From Nocardioides faecalis (GTDB lineage: Bacteria > Actinomycetota > Actinomycetes > Propionibacteriales > Nocardioidaceae): a stretch of 64,000 bases of DNA. The stretch's first letter is position 1. Every line of letters starts with the position of its first letter. Positions 11,460-20,409 of this stretch are shown here, piece by piece. The notes under the pieces were generated by a model. It did no database searches. It was not told the origin of the DNA and saw nothing but the letters and a program-made list of their open reading frames with translations. The DNA is taken from NCBI RefSeq assembly GCF_018388425.1, contig NZ_CP074406.1:1984001-2048000 (forward strand), in the 5' to 3' direction. The position numbers were made by a program, and so were the translations under genes.

Positions 11460-12265
11460 GCACGTTCGTCCCCATCCAGCCGGACACTGCCGGCGCCGAT
11501 CCGCGCTCCACCGCCGGGCCCGCGCCCAAGCACCGCTCGGCCACCCGCCGACTCGTCACCACCGAGCTCCGGCTGCTCAGCCGCGAGCCGTTCACCCTGA
11601 CCTTCGTGCTGGTGTTCCCGATCGTCTGCATGCTGATCATCGGCGGCTCGTTCGGGACCCAGCCCGACGACGCCTTCCCGGTGAACCCGTCGCACTGGTA
11701 CGTCGCTTCCTACTTCACCGTGGTGATCGGGGCGACCGGACTGATCATGCTGCCGGTGCACATCGCCACCTACCGGGAGCGAGGAGTGCTGCGCCGGTTC
11801 GCGGCGTCGGGGTTCCCACGGTGGTCGTTCGCGTTGGCCCAGCTCGTGGTCGGCCTCACCGCGATCGCGATCTCGGGTGCGCTCCTGCTGGCCGTCGCCG
11901 CACCGGTCTACGGCGTCCCGCGCGTCGAGGACCCGGTGCGGGTCGTGGCCGGCGTGGTCGTTGCCTCCGTGGCGTTCGCCAGCATCGGGGTGCTGCTCGG
12001 GACGATGCTGCCCTCGGCGCGGGCGGCACAGGCCGTCGGGCTGCTGCTGTTCTTCCCCTCCTTCCTGCTCGGTGTCGGCGGCCCACCGCCGGCGGTGATG
12101 TCGGATGCGCTGCGGGAGATCTCCGAGCGGCTGCCGCTGTCGCTGGCCAACCAGGCGATCCGGGAACCGTGGCTCGGGATCGGCGACGCCACGGTCGCCC
12201 TGGTGGCCGTCACCGTGATCGCGGTCGGCGCCATGGCCCTGGCGGCACGGCGCAGCGCCCTGTGA
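11456..12265 (+). CDS. ABC-2 type transporter permease
   Basis: The 269-residue membrane protein has about six transmembrane segments (for example FTLTFVLVFPIVCMLIIGGSF, YFTVVIGATGLIMLPVHI, FALAQLVVGLTAIAISGALL, ATVALVAVTVIAVGAMALA). A cytoplasmic loop YRERGVLRRFAASGFPRW precedes the third segment, the usual ABC-2 signature. It overlaps the ATPase gene (ATGA) and ends 17 bp before the histidine kinase, so ATPase and permease are made as a pair. The exported compound cannot be predicted. Confidence 0.85.
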   Translation: MSTFVPIQPDTAGADPRSTAGPAPKHRSATRRLVTTELRLLSREPFTLTFVLVFPIVCMLIIGGSFGTQPDDAFPVNPSHWYVASYFTVVIGATGLIMLPVHIATYRERGVLRRFAASGFPRWSFALAQLVVGLTAIAISGALLLAVAAPVYGVPRVEDPVRVVAGVVVASVAFASIGVLLGTMLPSARAAQAVGLLLFFPSFLLGVGGPPPAVMSDALREISERLPLSLANQAIREPWLGIGDATVALVAVTVIAVGAMALAARRSAL

Positions 12266-12269
12266 CGTC

Positions 12270-12275
12270 TAGGGT
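12270..12275 (+). promoter_or_regulatory. minus-10 element of the histidine kinase gene
   Basis: TAGGGT ends 7 nt before ATG 12283. The kinase/regulator pair could therefore also be transcribed without the transporter genes, as a leaderless message. Confidence 0.45.
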
Positions 12276-12282
12276 CGCTCCC

Positions 12283-13362
12283 ATGACGGAGTGGGGAACG
12301 CGAGCCGCGGCACCTGCCGCGCTCGCGTTCTTCGCGCTCCTGGGAGTGCTGATGACGCGCCAGTCGACCCCGGTGGCGCTGTGGTCGGCCGCGGGCATCG
12401 TCGCTGCGGCGCTGGCGCTGGCGAAGTGGGCGCCGTCGGGCTGGCGGCTCGCGGCGGGGTTGGTCATCCCGATCGCGGGGCTGGTGGTGCTCGGTCACGA
12501 GCAGTCCTCCAACCTGTCCTGGATGGGGCTGTGCGTCATCGCCGCCTGGGCCGCGCTGACGTCTGCGTTGCCGGTGGCCCTGACCACGCTCGTCGTACTC
12601 CTCGCAGGACCCGTCGGGGAGTGGGCGATCCACCCCTCGGAACCCGGATGGGGTGCCTGGGTCATCGGTACGGCGTTCACGACCATCGCCTGCGTGTTCG
12701 CCCGGCGACTGCGACTGACCGTGGTCGAGCTCAACCGCACCCGGGCCGAGCTGGCCGAGCGCAGCAGGGCCGAGGAGCGCAGCCGGATCGCCGGTGAGGT
12801 GCACGACGTGATCGGCCACGCCCTGACCGTCTCGCTGCTGCACATCGGCAGCGCCCGGCTCGCACTCGACGACGAGCCCGAGGAAGCGCGCGCCTCCCTG
12901 GTCGAGGCGGAGAGGTTGGCCCGACAGAGCCTGGAGGAGGTCCGCGCCACCGTCGGCCTGATGCGCACCGACGACCCCGTCCGGATGGCGCCGCTGCCCG
13001 ACGCCCGTGACATCACCGACCTCGTGGACTCGTTCCGCCGAGCCGGCGCGGCCGTCGAGCTCAAGGTCGAGGGAGACCTTTCCTCTTTGGGATCCGCCCG
13101 GGGACTGGCTGCCTACCGGATCGTCCAGGAGGCACTGACCAACGCCGCTCGGCACGCCGCCGGCGAGCCAGTCGCTGTCTGCGTGATCGCCGGCAAGGCA
13201 GACGTCACGGTGACGGTGCGCAACGGCGGGGCGCCCGACCCCGCGGCCACCCCCGGTTCCGGCCTCGACGGCATGCGCGAGCGCGCCGAAAGCGTCGGTG
13301 GCCGACTCACCGGCGGTCCGGTCCCGCAGGGCTGGCTGGTCGAGGCGGTGCTGCCGTCATGA
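12283..13362 (+). CDS. sensor histidine kinase, NarL-partner (HisKA_3) type
   Basis: The 359-residue kinase has five or six N-terminal membrane segments (residues about 10-145) with no large extracytoplasmic loop, typical of kinases that sense within the membrane or via a transporter. The phospho-acceptor is His174 in IAGEVHDVIGHALTV. The ATPase domain shows the N box IVQEALTNAARHA and a G box SGLDGMRERA. Its stop overlaps the response regulator start (ATGA). Location behind an ABC exporter suggests it reports on the transported compound; the signal is unknown. Confidence 0.9.
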   Translation: MTEWGTRAAAPAALAFFALLGVLMTRQSTPVALWSAAGIVAAALALAKWAPSGWRLAAGLVIPIAGLVVLGHEQSSNLSWMGLCVIAAWAALTSALPVALTTLVVLLAGPVGEWAIHPSEPGWGAWVIGTAFTTIACVFARRLRLTVVELNRTRAELAERSRAEERSRIAGEVHDVIGHALTVSLLHIGSARLALDDEPEEARASLVEAERLARQSLEEVRATVGLMRTDDPVRMAPLPDARDITDLVDSFRRAGAAVELKVEGDLSSLGSARGLAAYRIVQEALTNAARHAAGEPVAVCVIAGKADVTVTVRNGGAPDPAATPGSGLDGMRERAESVGGRLTGGPVPQGWLVEAVLPS

Positions 13363-14033
13363 CCCAGGAGGTGGTCCGGGTGCTCCTGGTCGATGACCAG
13401 GAGCTCGTCCGCACGGGGCTGCGCGGGATCCTGCGCTCCCGGTTCGGGTTCGAGATCGTCGGTGAGCTGGCGAGCGGCGAGGGCATCGTCGACGCGGTGG
13501 CGTCCCTGCGTCCCGACGTGGTGGTGATGGACGTGCGGATGCCCCGGGTCGACGGCGTCGCCGCGACCCGGTTGCTGGCCGACGTACCCGATGCGCCAGC
13601 GGTGCTGGTGCTGACGACGTTCGAGGACGAGGAGGTGCTCGCCGGGGCGCTCCGCGCCGGGGCGGCCGGCTTCCTGCTCAAGTCTGTCCCGGCCGAGGAC
13701 CTCCAGCGCGCTGTCCGGGCGGTCGCCGCCGGCGACTCGTGGCTGGACCCGGCCGTCACCGGCCGGGTGCTCACGGCCTACCGCGGAGCGCAGGCCCCAC
13801 CGGTGTCCGGCGCGGCTGTCGAGACGCTCACGCCACGGGAGCGAGAGGTGCTCGCCCTGATCGGCGCCGGTCTCAACAACACCGAGATCGCCGCCAACCT
13901 GTTCCTCGGCGAGGGCACGATCAAGACCCACGTCGGGCACATCTTCGCCAAGCTCGGCCTGCGCGACCGCGCTGCCGCCGTGGTCTTCGCCTTCGACCAC
14001 GGGCTGGTCCAGCCGGGGCGCCGCTCCGGGTGA
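13359..14033 (+). CDS. LuxR/NarL-family response regulator
   Basis: The 224-residue two-domain regulator has a receiver domain with the phospho-acceptor Asp58 (VVVMDVRMPRVDG), an acidic pair near the start (LLVDDQELVRTGL), and conserved Lys in FLLKSVPAEDL. The C-terminal LuxR helix-turn-helix shows LTPREREVLALIGAGLNNTEIAANLFLGEGTIKTHVGHIFAKL (split here into its two usual helices). It is coupled to the kinase by an ATGA overlap. The likely target is its own operon; the palindrome at 10402-10421 is a candidate site, by inference only. Confidence 0.93.
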   Translation: MTQEVVRVLLVDDQELVRTGLRGILRSRFGFEIVGELASGEGIVDAVASLRPDVVVMDVRMPRVDGVAATRLLADVPDAPAVLVLTTFEDEEVLAGALRAGAAGFLLKSVPAEDLQRAVRAVAAGDSWLDPAVTGRVLTAYRGAQAPPVSGAAVETLTPREREVLALIGAGLNNTEIAANLFLGEGTIKTHVGHIFAKLGLRDRAAAVVFAFDHGLVQPGRRSG

Positions 14034-14165
14034 GGTTGGGCTTGGCCGCTGCCTGTGCCGCTTTACGGCGCACGGGGGTTAGCGCATGCCCGTCAATGGG
14101 GCAGGGGGCGCACCTAGGGTGCATAGTCGCATCGTTAGTCGCATGGAGCTTGTTGGAGGGCATTG

Positions 14166-14864
14166 GTGAACACCGCGTCTTCTCGTGAACCTGCAGGTCA
14201 GCACGAGGAAGCTGGTCGGAGGCTGCCCGCGGCCGTCCTATGGGACATGGACGGCACCCTGGTCGACACCGAGCCGTACTGGATGGCCACCGAGACCGAG
14301 ATCGCCGAGACGCACGGCGGCACGTGGACCCACGAGGACGCGATGGCGCTGGTGGGCAACGAGCTGATCGTGTCGGGGGAGTACATCAGGAACCGGGTCG
14401 GGATGCAGCAGTCGGCCGCAGAGATCGTGGAGATGTTGCTCGACGGCGTGGTCGCGCAGGTGCGGCACGCGGTGCCGTGGCGCCCGGGGGCACGCGAGAT
14501 GCTGCTGGCGCTGCACGCCGCGGGCGTGCCGTGCGCGCTGGTCACCATGTCCTACCAGCGGCTGGTGGCGCCGATCCTCGAGCACCTGCCACCGGAGACG
14601 TTCCGGGTGATCGTCACCGGCGACCAGGTGGAGAAGGGCAAGCCGCACCCCGAGCCGTACCTGACCGCGGCCGCGGCGCTGGGCCTGGACCCCGCCGACT
14701 GCGTCGCTGTCGAGGACTCACCGACCGGCGTCCGTTCCGCCGAGGCGGCCGGGTGCCGGGTGCTCGTCGTGCCCAACCACGTGCCCGTGCCGGCCGCGCC
14801 GGGCCGGCACTTCCGCGACACCCTCGAGGACCTCACGCCCGCCGACCTGGGTGCCCTGGGCTGA
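14166..14864 (+). CDS. HAD-superfamily hydrolase (phosphoglycolate-phosphatase/beta-phosphoglucomutase-like)
   Basis: The 232-residue HAD-IA hydrolase shows motif I DMDGTLVDT (nucleophile and acid/base Asp), motif II TMSYQ, motif III Lys in KGKPHPEPY, and motif IV VEDSPTGVRSAEAAG. It belongs to the group removing phosphate from small sugars or glycolate; the exact substrate cannot be read. The start is GTG 14166 because GGAGGG (14155-14160) is spaced 5 nt before it. The 130 bp upstream contains a direct repeat of TAGTCGCAT. It is convergent with the importer genes, 2 bp apart. Confidence 0.88.
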   Translation: MNTASSREPAGQHEEAGRRLPAAVLWDMDGTLVDTEPYWMATETEIAETHGGTWTHEDAMALVGNELIVSGEYIRNRVGMQQSAAEIVEMLLDGVVAQVRHAVPWRPGAREMLLALHAAGVPCALVTMSYQRLVAPILEHLPPETFRVIVTGDQVEKGKPHPEPYLTAAAALGLDPADCVAVEDSPTGVRSAEAAGCRVLVVPNHVPVPAAPGRHFRDTLEDLTPADLGALG

Positions 14865-14866
14865 CC

Positions 14867-15853
14867 TCAGGCGTGGTGGCAGGCCACCTCGACGCCGTCG
14901 ACGGGACGGACGGCCGGCACCGCCTCCAGGCACACGTCGGTGGCCAGCGGGCAGCGAGGCGCGAAGGTGCACCCGGGCAGGTCGTCCCATGGCGTGGCCG
15001 GGTCGCCGCTCACCGCCACCCGCTCACGCCGCTGGGCCGGGGTGAAGGCCGGGATCGCGTTCACCAGCATCTGGGTGTAGGGATGCCGCGGCGAGGCGAT
15101 CACCTGCTCGGCCGGTCCCTCCTCGACGATCCGGCCCAGGTACATCACGCCGATCCGGTCCGCCACGCTGCTGACGACCGCGAGGTCGTGGGCGATGAGC
15201 AGCGCCCCGAACCCGCGCTCGGCCTGCAGGTCCGAGAGCAGGTTGAGCACCTGGGCCTGCACCGACACGTCGAGCGAGGCCACCGGCTCGTCCAGCACCA
15301 GCAGCCGGGGGTCCAGCGCCAGCGCGCGGGCGATCACCACCCGTTGCCGCTGGCCGCCGCTGAGCGCGCGCGGCAGCCGCGACGCGACGCCCGGGTCCAG
15401 CCCGACCGCCTCGAGCAGCTCGGTGACCTTGTACGCCACGCCCTCGCGCCCCTGGATCCGCAACGGCTCGGCGACGATGTCACCGATGCTCATCCGCGGC
15501 GACAGCGCCGCCGCGGGGTCCTGGAACACCAGCTGCGTGTGCCCGCGCCGCGCACGCAGCGAACGACGCCGCAGCCCCGAGACCAGCTGGCCCGACCACA
15601 GCACCTCGCCTGCGTCCAACGGCGACAGCATCGCCGCCGCCCGCGCCAGCGTGGACTTGCCGCAGCCGCTCTCGCCGACCAGCGCCACCGTCTCTCCGGG
15701 GTGCACCTGCAGCGTGATGTCGTCGACCGCGACGAGCCGGGCGCGCTGCCGGCCGTGCGCGACGTCGTACGTCTTGCGGGCGCCACGGACCTCCAGCACC
15801 GCGCTCGTGGCGCTCGGCGCGTCGCCCGTCATCGCGTTCGTCGTGGCGCTCAC
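14867..15853 (-). CDS. oligopeptide/nickel-type ABC importer ATPase, DppF-like
   Basis: The 328-residue ATPase has Walker A GESGCGKST, signature LSGGQRQRV, and Walker B LLVLDEPVASLD. The C-terminal oligopeptide-transporter extension contains a cysteine set (GCTFAPRCPLATDVC) seen in Dpp/Opp ATPases, some of which carry an iron-sulphur cluster. Start GTG 15853 overlaps the upstream ATPase stop by 4 nt. It is the last gene of a five-gene operon (20292 down to 14867) encoding one binding protein, two permeases and two ATPases. Confidence 0.92.
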   Translation of the reverse strand: MSATTNAMTGDAPSATSAVLEVRGARKTYDVAHGRQRARLVAVDDITLQVHPGETVALVGESGCGKSTLARAAAMLSPLDAGEVLWSGQLVSGLRRRSLRARRGHTQLVFQDPAAALSPRMSIGDIVAEPLRIQGREGVAYKVTELLEAVGLDPGVASRLPRALSGGQRQRVVIARALALDPRLLVLDEPVASLDVSVQAQVLNLLSDLQAERGFGALLIAHDLAVVSSVADRIGVMYLGRIVEEGPAEQVIASPRHPYTQMLVNAIPAFTPAQRRERVAVSGDPATPWDDLPGCTFAPRCPLATDVCLEAVPAVRPVDGVEVACHHA

Positions 15854-16833
15854 CGGACCTCCTCCAGCGCACCGCCGACGCCCGGGCGCCAGCATCGCGA
15901 CCAGCCTTCGGTGCTCGCCGTGATCGGCGGCGCCTGCGCGCAGGCGCCTACGACGTGCGGGCAGCGCTCCGCGAAGGCGCACCCGGCCGGCCACTGCCCG
16001 GGCACCGGCGGCCGTCCCGGCATGGCGGCCAGTCGCCGCCGGCCGGTGGCCAGCGTCGGCCGGCTGGCCAGCAGCCCCCGGGTGTAGGGGTGCTGGGGGT
16101 GGGTGAAGATCTCCTGCACCGGCCCCTCCTCGACGATCTGCCCGGCGTACATGACCGCGACCCGGTCCGCGACCTCGGCGACCAGACCGAAGTCGTGGGT
16201 CACGATCAGCGCCGCGCGCTGCTCGGTGCGGGTGGCCTTGCGGATCACGTCCAGGACCTGGGCCTGCACGGTGACGTCGAGCGCGGTCGTCGGCTCGTCG
16301 GCGACCAGCAGCGCCGGGTCGTTGGCGAGCGCGATGGCGATGGCGACACGCTGGCGCAGCCCGCCGGAGAGCTCGTGCGGGTAGGCACGCATCCGCTGCT
16401 CGGGACCGGGCACACCCACCGAGGCGAGCAGCTCGACCACCCGCGCGCGGTGCTGACGCGGGCGGCCACCGCGGTGCAGGACGAGGGCCTCCGCGATCTG
16501 GGCGCCGACGCGCTGCAGCGGGTTGAGCGAGCTGAGCGGGTCCTGGAACACGGTGCCCACCACTCCGCCGCGCACCCGGTTCAACGTCGCGGCGTCCGCG
16601 CCGACCAGCTCGGTGCCGGCCAGGCGCACCGAGCCGCCGGTGATCCGCACGCCGGAGCCCGCCAGGCCCAGCGCGGACATGCAGGTCACGGTCTTGCCGG
16701 AGCCGGACTCGCCGACCAGACCGACGACGCTGCCCGCGGGCACGCGCAGGCTGGCACCGCGCACCAGCACCTTCGCCTGCGCGGTGGGTCCGGCCTCGAC
16801 GTACAGGTCGGAGATGGTCAGGGTGTCACTCAC
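15850..16833 (-). CDS. oligopeptide/nickel-type ABC importer ATPase, DppD-like
   Basis: This is the 327-residue partner ATPase: Walker A GESGSGKTV, signature LSGGLRQRV, Walker B LLVADEPTTALD, and a C-terminal Cys-containing extension (GCAFAERCPHVVGAC). Start GTG 16833 overlaps the permease stop (GTGA at 16830-16833). With the DppF-like protein it forms the heterodimeric motor of the importer. Confidence 0.92.
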   Translation of the reverse strand: MSDTLTISDLYVEAGPTAQAKVLVRGASLRVPAGSVVGLVGESGSGKTVTCMSALGLAGSGVRITGGSVRLAGTELVGADAATLNRVRGGVVGTVFQDPLSSLNPLQRVGAQIAEALVLHRGGRPRQHRARVVELLASVGVPGPEQRMRAYPHELSGGLRQRVAIAIALANDPALLVADEPTTALDVTVQAQVLDVIRKATRTEQRAALIVTHDFGLVAEVADRVAVMYAGQIVEEGPVQEIFTHPQHPYTRGLLASRPTLATGRRRLAAMPGRPPVPGQWPAGCAFAERCPHVVGACAQAPPITASTEGWSRCWRPGVGGALEEVR

Positions 16834-17744
16834 GTCAGCACCTTCGGGTCGAGCGCCACGTTGCTCAGCCGGCGACGCAGCGCCGTGCCGAGGGCGTTGG
16901 CGCACAGCACGGTCACCACGATCATCAGCGCGGGCCAGGTCAGGATCCACCACGCGGTCTCCAGGTAGGAGGTGCCGTCGGAGATGAGGTTGCCCCACGA
17001 CGGTGTGGGCGGGCGGACGCCGAGGCCGAGGAACGACAGCGAGCTCTCGATCACCACGAGCGTGCCGACGGTGAACGACCAGACCACCAGCGTCACCGGC
17101 AGGACCTGCGGGAGGAGGTGGCGCCACACCACGTAGGCGTCGCTGGCGCCGGCGCCGGTGGCGGCGACCACGTAGTCCTCGCCGCGCAGCCGTTGCACGA
17201 TCGTGCGGGTCACCCTCGTGGGCAGCACCCAGCCGCCCAGGGTGAGCAACGCGATCAGCACGGGGATGTCGGAGCCGACCACCGCGACGGCGGCCAGCGC
17301 CAACACCAGGAAGGGGAACGCCAGCCATACGTCGGCCACGCTCATGATCGCCCGGTCGAGCCGTCCGCCGCGGTAGCCGGCGACGAGGCCGAGGAGCACC
17401 CCGAGCAGGACGGCGCCGGTGGCGGCGCCGAACCCGACCGCCAGCGAGACCTGGCCGCCGGCCAGCGTGCGCGCCAGCAGGTCGCGGCCGAAGGCGTCGG
17501 TGCCCAGCGCGCCGCCGTCGCCGCCGAGCCACACCGGCTCCTGCAGCCGGTTCCCCAGGTCCTGGGCCTCCGGCTCCAGGTCCAGCAGTCCGGGACCGAG
17601 CACGCTGGCGGCCCCGATGAGCAGGAGCACCCCGAGCGGGAGCCACAGCCGCAGGTCCACCCGGCGCCGGCGCGCCGACGGCGCCGTCTCGGGGACGGGG
17701 GACAGGGGCGAGGAGACGTGGGAGGAGTCGTCGACGGTGCTCAT
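16830..17744 (-). CDS. ABC importer permease, DppC-like
   Basis: The 304-residue inner-membrane permease has a soluble N-terminal tail of about 35 residues, one membrane segment, the DppC-type N-terminal GTDAFGRDLLARTLAGG motif, and the coupling EAA loop (AATGAGASDAYVVWRHLLPQ). The C-terminal part keeps SSLSFLGLGVRPPTPSWG, which is diagnostic for this family. ATG 17744 overlaps the stop of the upstream permease (ATGA). Confidence 0.93.
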   Translation of the reverse strand: MSTVDDSSHVSSPLSPVPETAPSARRRRVDLRLWLPLGVLLLIGAASVLGPGLLDLEPEAQDLGNRLQEPVWLGGDGGALGTDAFGRDLLARTLAGGQVSLAVGFGAATGAVLLGVLLGLVAGYRGGRLDRAIMSVADVWLAFPFLVLALAAVAVVGSDIPVLIALLTLGGWVLPTRVTRTIVQRLRGEDYVVAATGAGASDAYVVWRHLLPQVLPVTLVVWSFTVGTLVVIESSLSFLGLGVRPPTPSWGNLISDGTSYLETAWWILTWPALMIVVTVLCANALGTALRRRLSNVALDPKVLT

Positions 17745-18748
17745 GCGGCGGCCCTTCCGGTGCGCGGGTCGAGCGCGCGCAGCAGCGCGTCGCCGATGAC
17801 GTTGATGACGATGACGACGACACCGATCGCGAACACCGACGCCTGCACCACCGGGTAGTCCCGGGCGAAGATGGCGTCCACGAGGCGCTTGCCGATGCCG
17901 TCGTAGGCGAAGAGGACTTCCACGACCACGGCTCCGCTGATCAGGTACGACGTCTCGACCACCAGGGCGGCGGCGACCGCGGGGAAGGCGTTCGGCAGCG
18001 CGTGGCGCCACGCCACGCGGCGCTCGGAGGCGCCCTTGGCGGCGGCGGTGCGCAGGAAGTCGTGCTGCTCGACCAGGTCGAGCTCAGCATCGACCATCCG
18101 CGCGGTGCGGGCGATGGCGAAGAGGGCGAGGGTCACGGTCGGCATCACCAGTGTCGCGGCCGTGCCGCTGCCGAAGGCGGGCAGCCACCCGAGCCGCACC
18201 GCGAGCACGGCGCTCAGGCCGACCCCGATCACGAAGGCCGGGACGGCCTGGCCGAGGGTGAGCAGCCCGCTCAGCACCACGCGGACCGGGCGCGGACCGC
18301 GGTGCAGGGCCATGCCGGCGGGGATGCCGAGGAGCACGGAGAGGACCATCGTGGCGAAGATCAGCACCAGCGTGGCGGGCAGCGCGGCGAGCGCGGCCTC
18401 CAGCGCCGGCTGGCCGCTGAAGACCGACGTGCCGAAGTCGAGGCGGGCGGTGTCGCCGAGGAAGTCCAGGTACTGCGCGAGCAGCGAGCGGTCGAGACCG
18501 TAGGCGGCGCGGATCTCGTCGAGCTGCTCGGGGGTTGCCGAGGGGCCGGCGAGCACTCCGGCGGGGTCGCCCTTGAGCCGGACGAGGAAGAACAGCAGGG
18601 TCAGGAGCCCGAGAAGGGTCAGCGCCGTGCGGAGCAGCAGCGCGAGGAGCGCCCGCAGCGGGCCGGTGAGCAGGTCCGAGGCCCGCCCGCGGGCGTCCCC
18701 CCGCCGCGCCGGAGCGGCAGGGGGACGCACGTCGTCGAGAGCGGTCAC
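17741..18748 (-). CDS. ABC importer permease, DppB-like
   Basis: The 335-residue permease shows the DppB pattern: first membrane helix (ALTLLGLLTLLFFLVRLKGDP), the large extracellular N-terminal segment including YGLDRSLLAQYLDFLGD, and the EAA loop RTAAAKGASERRVAWRHALPN. It ends with a membrane segment and LLRALDPRTGR. Start GTG 18748 overlaps the binding-protein stop (GTGA), so translation is coupled to it. Confidence 0.93.
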   Translation of the reverse strand: MTALDDVRPPAAPARRGDARGRASDLLTGPLRALLALLLRTALTLLGLLTLLFFLVRLKGDPAGVLAGPSATPEQLDEIRAAYGLDRSLLAQYLDFLGDTARLDFGTSVFSGQPALEAALAALPATLVLIFATMVLSVLLGIPAGMALHRGPRPVRVVLSGLLTLGQAVPAFVIGVGLSAVLAVRLGWLPAFGSGTAATLVMPTVTLALFAIARTARMVDAELDLVEQHDFLRTAAAKGASERRVAWRHALPNAFPAVAAALVVETSYLISGAVVVEVLFAYDGIGKRLVDAIFARDYPVVQASVFAIGVVVIVINVIGDALLRALDPRTGRAAA

Positions 18749-20292
18749 TTGGTGATGACCATCTCCTCGACACGGATCAGGCTGTCACCGGTGAGCGGCA
18801 CTTCCTTGACCCGGGGAGCGGCCGTGTACAGGTTGTCCGGCCACGCCAGGAGCAGCACACCGGCCTGGTCGTTCATGACCTTGGCCATCTGCTGGATCAG
18901 CGCCTCGCGCTTCTCCTCGTCCATCTCCTGCGTCTGCTCGGTGAACAGCTTCTGGTACTCGGCATTGTCGAAGTGGACCTGCTGGCCGGGGAACGGGGGA
19001 CCGAACCGGGTGACCGCGGCGATGTCGCGCAGGTCGTAGTAGTCGGTCTGCCAGTACAGCAGGGGCGACTTGCTCTTCTGCAGCAGCGAGCCGATGAACG
19101 CGGAGAGGTCCTCGAGGACGACCTCGGACTTGAAGCCCACCGCGTTGAGGAAGCCCGCGACCGCCTCGGCCTGGGTCTTGAACAGGGCGGTCGTGGCGAT
19201 CGGCAGCTCCAGGCCCTCGACGCCGGCCTCCTTGATCAGCTTCTTGGCCTTGGCGGGGTCGTAGCCGTAGCTGGGCAGGTCGGCGTCGTAGCCGAGGTAA
19301 CCCTCCTGCAGGAACTGGCTGCCGTTGGGCCGGCCGAAGCCACCCAGCGCGGCCTCGACGAACGCGTCGCGGTCGATGGCGTAGTTGATGGCCTGGCGCA
19401 CCCGCAGGTCGGCGAGCTTGGGCTCGGCGTCCGCGATCAGGCTGGTGATCGCCGAGGAGCCGGCGGACTTGCTGACCGACTGGAAGCCCTTGGACTCCAG
19501 CTGCTTGGAGTTGTCGGCGGGCAGGCCGAAGGCGACGTCCACCTCGCCGGTCTGCAGCGCGTTGACCATCGTCGTCGCGCTGGGGATCGCCTGGAAGGTG
19601 ATCCGCTCGACGTTGTCCGTCGCGCGCCACGAGTCGTCGAAGCGCTCCAGCTCGATGCTGGTGCCCTCCTTGTAGTCGGTGACCTGGAACGGGCCGGTGC
19701 CGGCCGGCCGGTCGCCGTCGAAGGTGGCGGGGTCGACGATGTCGAGCAGGGTGAGCCGGTTGAGCAGGACCGGGTCCGCCACGTCGGTGCTGATCTCGAC
19801 CTCGGTGGGGGAGACGGTGACCGCCTTCGCGACCGTGCTCAGCTTCGCGGCGACGGTGGAGTAGGCGGGGTCGCCGGACTGGATCCGCTGCACGTTGGCC
19901 ACCACGGCGTCGGCGTCGAACGCCGCGCCGGAGGAGAAGGTCACGCCCTCGCGCAGGGTGAACGACATCGTCGTGTCGTCCTTGAGCTTCCAGCTCTCGG
20001 CAAGGCCGGCGACCAGCTTGCCGTCGGCGTCGAAGGTGACCAGCTGGTCGAAGACCTGCTTGGTGTAGCTGCGTCCCACGGAGGAGAGCGCGGCCGCGGG
20101 GTCGAGGCTGCTCGTGATGGCCGTGCTGGCCAGCTTCACGTGCGCGTCCTTGACCGCCTCGCCGCCGGCGCTGTCTCCGCTCTCGGCCCCGCACGCGGCG
20201 AGCGTCGTCGCCATCGCGAGCGCCGCGACGCTGGTCAGGGTGCGCCGCAGGGCGCGGCCCCGGGCCCGGCTTGAGTACTGGGGGAACGACAT
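18745..20292 (-). CDS. family 5 extracellular solute-binding lipoprotein (DppA/OppA-like)
   Basis: The 515-residue protein has a twin-arginine-poor signal peptide ending in the lipobox LAAC followed by GAES, so it is predicted to be a lipoprotein. Family 5 motifs include YTKQVFDQLVTFDADGKLVAGLAESW and the VRQAINYAIDRDAFVEAALGG region. Members bind peptides, nickel chelates or sugars; the ligand is not readable here. Start ATG 20292 has an AAGGCGG ribosome site. It is the first gene of the importer operon and has an AT-rich operator-like site about 42 bp upstream. Confidence 0.92.
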   Translation of the reverse strand: MSFPQYSSRARGRALRRTLTSVAALAMATTLAACGAESGDSAGGEAVKDAHVKLASTAITSSLDPAAALSSVGRSYTKQVFDQLVTFDADGKLVAGLAESWKLKDDTTMSFTLREGVTFSSGAAFDADAVVANVQRIQSGDPAYSTVAAKLSTVAKAVTVSPTEVEISTDVADPVLLNRLTLLDIVDPATFDGDRPAGTGPFQVTDYKEGTSIELERFDDSWRATDNVERITFQAIPSATTMVNALQTGEVDVAFGLPADNSKQLESKGFQSVSKSAGSSAITSLIADAEPKLADLRVRQAINYAIDRDAFVEAALGGFGRPNGSQFLQEGYLGYDADLPSYGYDPAKAKKLIKEAGVEGLELPIATTALFKTQAEAVAGFLNAVGFKSEVVLEDLSAFIGSLLQKSKSPLLYWQTDYYDLRDIAAVTRFGPPFPGQQVHFDNAEYQKLFTEQTQEMDEEKREALIQQMAKVMNDQAGVLLLAWPDNLYTAAPRVKEVPLTGDSLIRVEEMVITK

Positions 20293-20333
20293 GAACACCG
20301 CCTTCTCGTCAGGTCCCGCGAGTCCGCGGAACA

Positions 20334-20344
20334 TATACGATATA
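20334..20344. promoter_or_regulatory. TATACGATATA operator-like site before the importer operon
   Basis: TATA-CGA-TATA has perfect 4-bp arms in an otherwise GC-rich 117-bp gap. AT-rich palindromes of this form are typical of GntR-family regulators. It also overlaps the only minus-10-like sequence (TATATC on the minus strand), so binding would block transcription. No regulator gene is adjacent. Confidence 0.45.
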
Positions 20345-20409
20345 GCACCGCGATGTGACATGGAACACCGCGATCTCGCCTGCCGGACAGCCGGAGTCAC
20401 TCGACGGCC

